Shown: piece after piece, positions 52,646 through 63,200 of the stretch
How positions within the stretch are numbered: the stretch's first letter is position 1
How the letters are laid out: each line of letters begins with the position of its first letter
Source of the DNA: Euleptes europaea
Taxonomy: Eukaryota > Chordata > Lepidosauria > Squamata > Sphaerodactylidae
Direction: 5' to 3'
Assembly (NCBI RefSeq): GCF_029931775.1
Contig: NC_079318.1
Coordinates: 79,643,614 to 79,707,613, forward strand
DNA length: 64,000 nucleotides
The notes under the pieces: model-generated
The model's database searches: none
What the model saw: the letters and a program-made list of their open reading frames with translations, nothing else
What the model was told of the DNA's origin: nothing
Position numbers and translations under genes: made by a program

Positions 52646-53205
52646 TAGTACAATGTACTAGGATCATAAAATAGGGATTGCCTGTGGTAAATAGGAATAA
52701 GTGTAGAATATGCAATGAGATATATTTCCAGCTACGTGAGCATAAGGTTGAGCTCTGAGTAGACATGGGACTGGAATATTATTGCTGAAAGAATTTTTAT
52801 TGCCCCTCAGTTTTCCCATCTTAACCTGAATGGGACAAAAATGTTTTGCTTCTGCTTTACCTTTTAACCTGAGTGCAAGGAACCACGTACAGAATTTTGA
52901 AATAACAATGAATAAATATATATATACATTTATTGCAAAGGATTGTCGCTCAGTGAAAGAATACATTTTAATGAATATTACAATTGCTCTCCTTTCTGTT
53001 TAACAAAAGGTTTTGTGGCACCTTAAAGAACAAGGAGTTATTGCAGCATAAATAAATGATAAATTCTAATTCAGCAATGTTTATTTGATTAACCAGGACT
53101 TAAAAACAGAAACAGACATTGTTAATCCATTATAGATATTAAATTAGCTAATGTAGTGTTATCACCATTTGCCGCTGTTTTAAATTTTATTTACGTTGCT
53201 TATTG

Positions 53206-53278
53206 TCCACTGTGTGAGACAGGATGCTGGACTAGATGGACCACTGGTCTGATCCAGCAGGGTTCTTCTTATGTTCAC
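53206..53278 (+). repeat. CR1 LINE 3' terminus, sense
   Basis: GACAGGATGCTGGACTAGAT, GGTCTGATCCAGCAGGGTTC, TTCTTATGTTC. Confidence 0.85.
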
Positions 53279-53429
53279 TTTTCTCAGAGACCAATGCAGA
53301 TTACATGGTGTAAGTAAATACAATCAACAGGATGGGTCATCCAATAAACATTGCAATACGATTTGGAATGCAGAAATCTGAAAACAAGCAGAAATCTGAA
53401 GACAGCTGAAAACATGAAGTCATGTTGTT

Positions 53430-53590
53430 TACTTCATTTATACCCCTCCTTTCTCCCCAGTGGTGACCAAAACTGGTTTACATAATTTTCCTCCCCTCCA
53501 TTTGGTCCTCACAACGCTGTGAGGTAGGTTAGCAAGGTCACCTAGTAAAATTCCATGGCAGTGCAGTGGAACATCAGGACACCCATGGTT
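53430..53590 (-). repeat. tRNA-derived SINE (CCCAAGGTCACCCAGC group), antisense, truncated
   Basis: TTCATTTATACCCCTCCTTT, TCACAACGCTGTGAGGTAGG, AGCAAGGTCACCTAGT. Confidence 0.75.
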
Positions 53591-53697
53591 CCACTTTTAT
53601 CTTGTATCTTTTCCCATAGATGTGTCACAGGCTAATAAAGCTTCTCATCTTTAATGTGGTTAAGAATCCCTTTTTGGTTTTGCATTGACAGATTTAG

Positions 53698-53790
53698 GGA
53701 ACAATCCTAAACAACTGCAGTCAGAAGTAAATTCCATTTTATTCAAGAGGGCTTACTCCCAGAAAAGCAGTCTAAGGATTGCAGCCTAAT
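53698..53790. repeat. Short interspersed repeat (CAGTGCAATCCTA family)
   Basis: AACAATCCTAAACAACTGCA, GGGCTTACTCCCAGAAAAGC, AGGATTGCAGCC. Confidence 0.55.
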
Positions 53791-53994
53791 ACAGCAGCCC
53801 TTCAAGAATCGGACTCCTTCATTATCACACTTTTAAAGGGTAAATAAAACTTGATGAGGACTAGAACCCTAAGGTTTGTTCACATAACAGTTTCTGTAGT
53901 AAAGATAATTCTTCTCGAGGGGGAAATTTTTTTTCTTTGCTGCTCTTCGACTACAGAACTTGTACTATTCAGAAAGTTAAGTAAAGCGACAGAG

Positions 53995-54002
53995 TGACGT
54001 GT
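53995..54002 (+). promoter_or_regulatory. UPRE/CRE-like site
   Basis: TGACGTGT differs in its last base from the XBP1 UPRE consensus TGACGTG(G/A). A CACGTG E-box follows at 54022-54027. Function is an inference from position upstream of SYVN1. Confidence 0.4.
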
Positions 54003-54159
54003 CCATAGTAATCACATGGTACACGTGACATTTGAACCCCGATTCCTACACCATCTCTCCCTGTTTCCCTTTCTTCTCCCCCCCCCTTAGCAACGGTTCC
54101 GTTCCCATTGGCCACCGCATGGCTGATTTTTCCGATTGGAGAAGGTGTCTTATTTTGGA

Positions 54160-54178
54160 CCAATCAGCGGGAGCCACG
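54160..54178 (+). promoter_or_regulatory. SYVN1: ER stress response element (ERSE), exact consensus
   Basis: CCAAT (54160-54164), nine bases, CCACG (54174-54178). This is the exact ERSE arrangement bound by NF-Y plus ATF6 (or XBP1) in unfolded-protein-response promoters. It sits about 360 bp before the candidate exon 1 donor. Human HRD1 is known to be ER-stress-inducible. Confidence 0.8.
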
Positions 54179-54235
54179 GGACTCTTTTCACCCGTTGTGT
54201 GTTCGCGGACCATACCAAGAGAAGAAGTTTGGCCT

Positions 54236-57200
54236 GAACCATGAAAAGAATGGGTGCGATGAGGTTCAAGAATAAGGGGAGGGAAAGGCGCAAAACCCTT
54301 GGAAATATTTTTTTTTAATCTGTTTTGACAATTCAGATCAATATTGGGAGAAAGGGCGGCGGGGACTGAGCACTTTTCTGTTTGAAGGGGGGAGTGAAAC
54401 AAAACAGCTCAGGAAAACACTTGGTACGACCCGGACGGAAATGAGGTGTCAGCAGACCTTCAGAACTTCCGGTTGGGGGAACAGGAGAGGTGGTGGCGGC
54501 GGCTGAGGTGGGCACGGAGGCTTCCGGGGTTCCCGGTGAGAATGGGGACGGGGCGGTTGTCATTCGGGTGGGGAGGCTGGCGTTGCTTGGCGGTTGTCAC
54601 GGGTGGCAATCGGGGGTAACGGCACAAGAGCGTTGCCATGCAACTGCGTTCCCTTTGGTGCTTCTGTCACCGAGGACAGCTACCTGAGGGCCCTCGCCTC
54701 TGAGGAGTAGCCTGGTTTGGCACTTACATAGCGCTTTGGAGTTGCTCTAGGCGCCCAGCACCATTGTCCTGTTGCGGTTGGGGGGTGGGGCTGAGGCCCA
54801 GGGAAGAGCTTGACTAAGTATTTTGAAGACTGGCGACTTTCTCATGTAATGTGGTCTCTTAAGGCCAGTTAGAGGGTTTTTTTTAGGATGGATGTAATGC
54901 TTTTGCGTGCCCAGGGCGTTTTGCATTACCTCCTTACAACAACGTTGTAGTGTAGGCGTGTATTATAAGAACATAAGAGCCCTGCTGGATCAGACCAGTA
55001 GTTCTAGCCCAGCACCCTGTCTGTCAGAGTGACCAGCCAGTTGCCCTGGAGGACCAACGAAATGAGGAATAGAGGCCCTGATGTGTCCTTCTCACACGGA
55101 TATCATGATCTACCATTTAGGGGGGGAGGGGGAGAGGAAGACAGACTGAAGAAACACTGGTTTGCTTACCTCGTGAGTTTATGGCAGAGGTAAGCTTTGA
55201 ATCGGGGATGCGAACTCTTATTATTACAGCTTGTTCTGTGTTAAATTACTTACAGCTTTTTTACTACAAAAAAGGGAGGGGGATTTAATGGGATGTTTTA
55301 TCTCACAGCTGATGTGGTTGTACTTACAGAAAGCCACAACTGTGTTGTTTTGGTAGGCAGTGATGTGTGATGGTAGAGGGGGAAGTAGAATATAGGTGTT
55401 TTGTTTTGAGACAACAAACAGCTTAGTGTTGCTCCACAGCCTTGGGTTGGTCTTGTGATTTAAAAGCAAAGAGATGTAGTGGGAAAAGTGCAGTTGACCT
55501 ATCATATGTTATTAGGGGTTCAAAGTTTGCTTTGTTGTCTGCGGCATACAAAAGGACCAGTGGTACTCTACCGTGTGCCTGTTATATTATGTTATTATAA
55601 ATGCAAAATATCCCAACACCTTAGTACTTGCCTTTGTTTATGTATAGTAGGGTTAAGATGCATCTGCTTCTACTCATACTCAGGAGTCTGTAGTACATGC
55701 TGCTGTATTTCAACACTGTATTTCTCAAATTGTTGAGATATCAGTGACAGGTAACTGAAAAGGGGGGACAGCTGAAGTACATATAATTGGGGGATCAAAA
55801 TCATAAAATGTGGTGGCTTAAAAAGGTTTAATGGGGCTGTCATTGGAGGGAGGGGCTGGGTATCTGTTCTGGGGAAGAATGAAATTGTCAACAGCTGCAG
55901 CCTGGAAGCTTTCATGTCATGGATGAAGGCTGTGAAGCTTCTTTGTTGGTGTGGGGAGATATAAAAGCTAAAGACTGGAGGGGTGGTGTTGGAGGCAAAG
56001 ATAAAATGTGGTAAAGGTGTCTGTGGAGAAGCAAGGATGTATTTTACGGGTATTTAAGAGGATTGAAATAAAGGTATGAGCTGTGGGTTAAGAGAGGTGG
56101 TGGCAACAAAGCTAGGGAGTGGGAGATTGGAATTCTAATGGGGGCTTGACAACTGGAGTGTACAATTGGGGACATTGGGGTGGATGATCTACTAGACAAG
56201 GGCATATGTTTCAGGTGGTTTGTGAATTCATAAGGGAATAAGACTGTGAAAGGTGGAGGTCTTGCACTGGCAGGGGGACAGTAGCAGATGTCTGTGTGTG
56301 TGGAGGCTGGGTAACAGGTAGAGTGGGCACATAATGAGGCACTTAGGAAGCTAGTGGTCTGGTTGTATTGAGGAACCTTATTTATTTGGGTTCACTTGCT
56401 TTTCTATTATGTTTTATCCCTGCAACAAATACCCCTCTTTCCTTCTCTCCCTCTCTTGGTTTTGTTTTACCTTCACTGCAGCCCTGTGAGAGGGAGGCGG
56501 AGCAGTAGTAACTGGGCTAAGTAATTCAGTGAATTTTGTGGCAGAGTTGGACTCGCTTGTCGTAATCTGATACTTGAACCCACTACATGAACTCTCCATT
56601 TCTGCACCTGTGCACGTGAGGAGGAGGAAGGAAGGGTTGGTAGCCTGTGTAGGCTGGAGGAAATGGTGCATGCAGTTCCCCTATTCCAGAGAGCACTCCT
56701 GCAGACATGATTGTTTCTGCTGCCTATTAGCTAGCCTTGGTTTTCATTTTGATTTGCAGCTTAATATTTTCTGCATCTTTACCTGGAAGTTAGTGCTTGG
56801 GCCAGTCATGTATATGCTCCAGAAGCCTGGATTAGCATAGCTCACCTATTCCTCCTGCTGTTCATACGCACAGATCAGTGTACCTGTGATGTGACTCTCA
56901 GTCTGTTGGAGACTGGCAGAATTTGTGTATTCAATCCTTAAAAACTGGTATTGGTTAGCCTGTCCTGTGGGAGAAACTACAAATTCTTAAGATGTAAGTG
57001 GAATGCTTTCTATCCACATTCCAATTGTTGTTATCACCATTTATCAACTAAATATTTTCCCAGTCAGTCTGGAGAGGAAGAGAATGCAGCAGGCTGTCAT
57101 GCATTTGTGGAAGGATGTGAGAGGGAGTTCTTTCTAGATTTATAGCCTACCGTGTTGCAAGAGGAGAGCAGTGTGTTGTAGATAGTTTAAGTTAAGCCAG

Positions 57201-60200
57201 AGAGATCTGCATCAAAATTCTCACTCAGCTGTGATGATCACTGGGTAATATTGGGCCAGTAACTACTCCACAGCCAGCTTTAACTCAAAAGATAAACTAG
57301 AAGGGGACAGGATGCTGCCCTGAACGCCTTGGTGAAAGGATGGGATATCAATGTAAGGAATGCAAGTTTAAGGCCGGCTGTGGCATTCCACCAAATTGAG
57401 TGTTCTATCTTACTTTTTAATATTTATCGTAGCTTTTTTTAGTGAGGCAAACCAATGGCTTCCTTTACAATTATGACAACTCTTTACCTAGTGACAGAAT
57501 ATTGGGCCATTGGTAGAAAAAAATATTTCTTGGATGGACACCGTTCAGATAGGGTTTGGTCATTACACATTGCTCGATGTCAGACATTTCCCCCAGGTCA
57601 GATTGGTTAGTGATCCTGGCCTTTGAGGGGAGGGGATACTTGTCTCTTCCAGAGGCAGCCACTCTTGCTGATAGAGTAAAGCAGACTCCTGAAACCATCA
57701 AGTGCAGGGGAAGAGGACACCTGACACAAGGCCAAACACAGTCTGCCGGGAAGTTCTCCTGCACAATTCCCACTGAAATGGACTATGCTTTTGTGCAGCT
57801 TCATTTCAATGAGCATCAGTCAGGGGATGCTCCTGCTGGTTTGTGCGTCATGTTGATGTTGCTTGGAATTTTGGCAGCATAAGTATTTTGGTTCTTGAGA
57901 TGGAAACTTTGCTCGCTCATTTTAAAGTAAGGTAGATATTTGGTGATGGAAAATGCTGGAGAGTCATAGCCAATTTATGGCAACCCCAAAGGGTTTTCTC
58001 TTTTAAAGAGAAGAAAAAAGGTTGTTTGCCATTGCCTACCTCTGCATAGCAACCCTGCACTTGCTTGATGGTCTCCCATCCAAGTACTAACCAGGGCTGA
58101 TCCTGCTTAGTTTCTGAGGTCTGATGAGAATGGGCTAGTCTGGGTCATCCAGGTCACATACGTACGGGCTCCTAAACAAAAATCCGATGGCTTTCACATT
58201 TGTAGGTTATGGTCCATATTTCTGTGTAGTAGTTAGCTGTCTGGCTGTGTTCCAGAAGCTGCCGCAGAAAAGTGCGCAGAGGGAATTTTGGGAAAGTACT
58301 ATTTAAATTGGGTAATAAACTCTCTGGACCAGGTTGCTAAGAGATACTTACATTATATTGCCTGTCCAGAGTGAGTGGGCCAAATTTATTACAGTTCCAC
58401 CTCACAACTGCCAAGTGCCTCATTTACTATAGCTTGGTTAATTTCTATAAGTAGGGCTTTGTGTATTATTGAACCATGCAAGCATAGACATAATTGCATG
58501 GCAGATATTTCTGCATTTTTCAGAAAATGCCAAATTTCTAGCCCTTACAGCTTTAAAGAGAAGTTTGAATACAGTGAGCAACGCATGATAAAATCTTGAA
58601 TGCTGGAGAGGCTAAACAGGACTGCCAGAGAAGAAGGGCTCCAGTCCTACGCATAGCAATACCCTTCTCTGTGACTGTTAATAATTGCATGCTGTGAAGT
58701 CGCAACCAACTCACGGCAACCCTGGGACCATAGGGTTTTGAAGGCAAGAGTTGAGCAGAGGTTCGGTAGAACTGGTGTCATTGCCTTCCTCTTCATAGCA
58801 ACCCCAGTCTTTCTTGGTGGTCTCCCAGCCACCGCCCCATCTGCTAAGTTTCCAAGCTCTGATGAGATTGGGCTAGTCAGGACTATTCAGGCTCTATGAC
58901 TAGTAGAACCAAAAATGCGTAGGCAATTTTTGGTTTGCTTATTTTAGGCATCAAAATTTGTGTTGTGACATACAGTATATAAGCCTTGGAAATATGCCCA
59001 CTTAGATATGGGTAGGCAACTGGGCTGTTTTTGTTTTTTAAGTAGCTAATTTGCAGCATCGACTAGCCAGTTTTTATGAAGCATGTCTGCCTGGTCACCA
59101 TGAGACAGTTAGCCAGCTACCTAGGGCAAAGAAGAGTTGCAAGCATGAAGTACACTGTGTCAGGAGAGAGTGCATGTACAATAATTAGATTGTTCATCAG
59201 ACTGCTGAGAATAGCAGTATGGACGCACTGGGCCATTGCAATGCAAATTACCTGGCTTTTCCTGTTTTGTAAACCGAGCCAAACGCTGCTTCCTCTCTCT
59301 GCGTCTCTAACCCGACTGCGTTTTTTCTTCTTCTTGTGCACAGGCTACAGGACGCTGGGCTGGGGAGATGTTCCGAACAGCCATCATGATGGCTGCCAGC
59401 CTGGCCTTGACCTCAGCGGTGGTGGCCCATGCCTATTACCTTAAGCACCAGTTCTACCCGACTGTGGTGTACCTGACCAAGTCCAGTCCCAGCATGGCGG
59501 TGAGTGTGCATGCCTCAGTCGACAAGGAGTGGGGTTTAGTTCAGCCTTCAAGGTTGTGTCTTAGAAGACTCCAGGTCCCATTTGCAGTGTTTCCAGAAAG
59601 AAAAGGACTAAGCAGGAGAGCTCTGTGAGACTGCTCCTGGGGACTCCAGGATGTTTCTCACAGTCAGGATAGACAGTACTGGGGTAGGTGGCCCCCTGGT
59701 CTGTCTGGGCTTTAAGCCAGTGTCTCGTATAGTTACGGCGGGATGGCCATGAGGAGAACAGGTTGCTTATTCTGGGTATTAGTAATTCCACTTGGTTAAC
59801 TAAGATTTGAGAAACCTATGACAGTTTCCTTTTTTCATTCTGGATGGCTGGCCATAGCAATTATGGCGAGACTGTGTGTTCTAGGTGTTTGCTGGCTCAT
59901 TGCAGATGTCGAAGAGATGTTTAATTGTATATTCACTTAGCATATTTTCATCATCAACTGAACACGGGGCTACACTGAACGTGGAACTAAGGTGGTTTAT
60001 TGTGGAGCATGTTCCTGTGAACAGTTCAGTTAGACCTTTTAATATGTTGACTGCCCAGTATTCCAACTCGGCGGGGAACTAAAATGAGAAAGTAGCAGGA
60101 AGGATTTGCCTTATTGTGAAGGTTCTGCATCCTTATTCCTGCTTGCTTATTACCCGAGCATGCACCCATTCATCTCTTTCAGGGAGCCTAGCCGCTTTAA

Positions 60201-63200
60201 AACATAGGGCTCCTTTCTCTCGAGCTGAGCTGAGCAGAGAGTTGTGTATGAACATCTCCTTTATGCATGTTCCCACACACATACATCATGTATGTAAGGA
60301 GTAGGAGCAAGATGCAGACTCCAGAGTATTTCCCATGACACTGCATGTGAATCACAGCCCTTCAGCTGAAACAGAATTGACAAATATGTAAATTTCCTGG
60401 AAGGTCCACAAACAGGCGCATGGAGGCCAAAGACTCCCCTTGATGTCCCTTTCTCCCAGCCACTGGTATCCTGGTAATATACTGACTGGAAATTGCAGGT
60501 GCTTTGATTTGTCCATATGCTGAAAAATGTGATACTGGTGATTATGAGTTTGTAATCAGTCTTCCAGACCTGGGAATCGGTTCAGGAATTGGGGAAAAAC
60601 CTCTTGTTGGGGGGGAAAAACCTCTGGCTGTTATTGTGGTTTGCTAATGTGGTCATATTTTGTGTTTGGGCAACTTTAGTGCCTTCGTTTGAACGAATGG
60701 TGTTGGTGGAACACCCATCCTTCTCTATGAGGCAATGAACTGTTTTTTTTTTTAACTGTTTGAATGCCCACACGTATTCAACCCCTTTTACCAATATGCA
60801 GAGTATTGGAATGGGACCTGAGAGAGACAGGTTTGAATCCCCGCTCTGCTGTGTGACCGTTGTCGAGTCACACTGTCTCAGCCTAGCCTTACCTCTCAAG
60901 ATTGTTGTGAGGATACAATGAGGAGAGGAGAACAATGTAAGCCGCATCGGTTCCCATTTGGGGAGAAATGTGGAGTATAAATGAAGTAAGTAATAATTAA
61001 CTTGCACCAGTTAAAAAACAGTGTGTTCCCCATAAGAGAATCTCTCTGTTGCATGCGGGCAAGGTTGCCAGCTAATTTCAAAGCATCTGATAATGTCGGG
61101 CTGTTTTGAAGTAGACTTGAAGAACAGTCCATATTCAGTTGCATTTTCTCTCTGGTCAACATCTGAATGTGTTCTCAGAACTGTTGACAAGTTAGGGTAA
61201 GGGGGTGTACTGAGAACTTTTTCCAAGGGCTTGTGTGCTCATCCTGTTCCGCTCTATTAACACAGAAAGATTCTAAACCACGTGAGAAGGACCCATGTAG
61301 CACAGTGCCTTTCCAAGCCAGCCCTGCCCCAGTTACTGAGATAAAAAATGTTGGCATCAGGAGCTGCACCACATGCTTGGCCCATGTGGCCTAATATCTT
61401 CCAGTATTGTTGCAGTGGTGTGGGAGTGGTTCATGCTATAGAAATGCGAGAGGAGAGTCCTTAGACAAAGAGCCTGTTGCTGGGAGACAGACCCATCACC
61501 CTTGATGAAGACCACCCCACAGCTGAGGAGCTGTCCTCTTTTTAGCTCTCTTCAGGTTGGACAGGCTTGTTTGGGGGAATGTTTAGAAAGTGGTGCAGCT
61601 GGTAAACATCTTGAATGGCTTGTAGGCAGATTTGGCAAAAATACTTCCCATTTCTACATGGGCAGATGAAAAATATTTCCTTTTTTTACGCCTGCTTGTT
61701 TAGAAACTTAAACATACAAGTGCAGACTTGGACAGGAGCCCATCCTTCCCTCCCCTGGGCCAACCACTTGCTGGGCTGCTCCTCCCTTCTTTGCCCACCA
61801 AGAGATTTGGGGGCGGGGATTTTGCTTGGCCATTGTTAGAAAGGGGCTTGGGGAATTCTGAATTTTAATTCACACCAGCCTTTCCCAAACACCAACACTG
61901 CGAGACTGATGAAGTCTTGTGGGTTGTCGAGGCAACAGACTGTTGGTGGCTCTGTGTGAGCAAGAATGACATCTTTGACACATGTCTAGATAAAGGCTAA
62001 CCAAGTTTATCGAGTGCAAGATACATTGAATAGACAGAGGCAGAACGGTCACCAGCAACCTGAGAACTCACTCAAAGCACACTCAGCTTTGCCCAGAGGG
62101 TACCCAGAGATACAAGCTACACTTCTGGTATTTTATTCTTGAACCTCATTCATATCACCACCAACACAGTACGCACACAGAGTTCTTACCCAAGTTGTAA
62201 ATTGAACAATGCAGTTTGCACAGGGAGCCCACCCTGTTTCTTGGGCTGTCTGCCAGGCTATATACCTGCTTAATTCAGGCTTTTCCACCCATTTATTGTC
62301 ACTCAGAAGAGGGGCAGTTCTACCTCAAGTGGTGTTCCTGGTGTTCCTGGAATCCTCGCATGTGACAGGCCTTCATGAGGGTTAGGAAATGAAGCTTGTT
62401 TTGTCTTTTATTACCTTTCAGCATCAAGGAAGGGAACTTTATTGAACAGTGTGATTTGCTCACAATATTTTACTTCCTCAATTGATAGATAAGATATGGG
62501 CTTGGGTAAGGGCAGTGTCAATATTGAAGGGAGCCCTCTGCACAGAAAATATAGGCTAAAGCAGAGGTTCCCACACTGTGCTCCAACGAGCACTTGGTGC
62601 TCTGCGAAGCATCGCCTAGTGCTCTGTGAAGATATTGGAAAGAAAAATACTACTATCACTTGGTTTAGTATATAGGTGCTAGGTGAAAATTAGTGCTCTG
62701 TGACTAATTTCTCTCCTGAAAAGTGCTCCGTGACTCAAAAAGTTTGGGAACCTCTGGGCTGAAGAATCCAAGGCTGGTGCACCTGGGTTCAGTGCTCTAA
62801 CTCAGCTCAGAGGTATGGAATAGTGGTTATCGCCAACACTATCCCCCTTCCCTGCTGCCTTCCTTGGGTCTGGAGGCAGGGGGTTTCAGACACTCTCCCT
62901 CTTCCTTGTCCACTAGGCTGCCTCCTGCACTGCCACAACAGTGGTTTTGGCAACAAGGTTGAAGGCAGTGGAGACTCCCTGCCTCCAGCACTGCCACCTT
63001 ATTGCTGGTTTTGATGGTGCAGGGAGTTCGGAGGCTCTCCTGGCTTCCTTAGTGGCAGGCAGGACAGGAGAAGTTCTCAGGAGACGCTTGTTTGTGCAAG
63101 TGCAGACAACTGCTGTCTTTTTTGTGGAGTTATGGGGAAAATAACCTTCTGCCAACATAGCCCTGATCTGTAGATTTAAGTATTTGCAGATGGGGTCATG

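Larger units (their letters stand above)
48461..53989. other. SPDYC-SYVN1 intergenic region
   Basis: Repeats are listed separately. 49585-50245, 50665-52090 and 52645-53200 show no gene or recognisable element. Confidence 0.45.
53990..54535 (+). promoter_or_regulatory. SYVN1: SYVN1 CpG-rich promoter and candidate non-coding exon 1
   Basis: A CpG-rich stretch with three CCAAT motifs (inverted at 54107-54111 and 54135-54139, direct at 54160-54164) and no TATA box. ETS-type sites ACTTCCGG (54465-54472) and CTTCCGGG (about 54521-54528) flank the probable start region. A donor CCCG|GTGAGA ends a candidate 5' UTR exon at 54535. The exact transcription start cannot be read from sequence. Confidence 0.7.
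54536..59343. other. SYVN1 intron 1 (inferred)
   Basis: Holds the repeats listed separately. Nothing was recognised in 55110-56345, 56545-57180, 57375-57950, 58170-58670 or 58900-59340. 56350-56540 looks like an old minus-oriented SINE with an ATTTATTTGGGTTC-like tail. Confidence 0.5.

Noticed and set aside
54107-54116. Possible ERSE-II (ATTGG-N-CCACG) in the SYVN1 promoter
   Set aside because: Sequence is ATTGGCCACC: the spacer base and last base do not fit, so only the CCAAT half is credible.
61900-62350. Possible terminal-repeat remnant
   Set aside because: I saw no paired copy or flanking duplication, so it was left unannotated.
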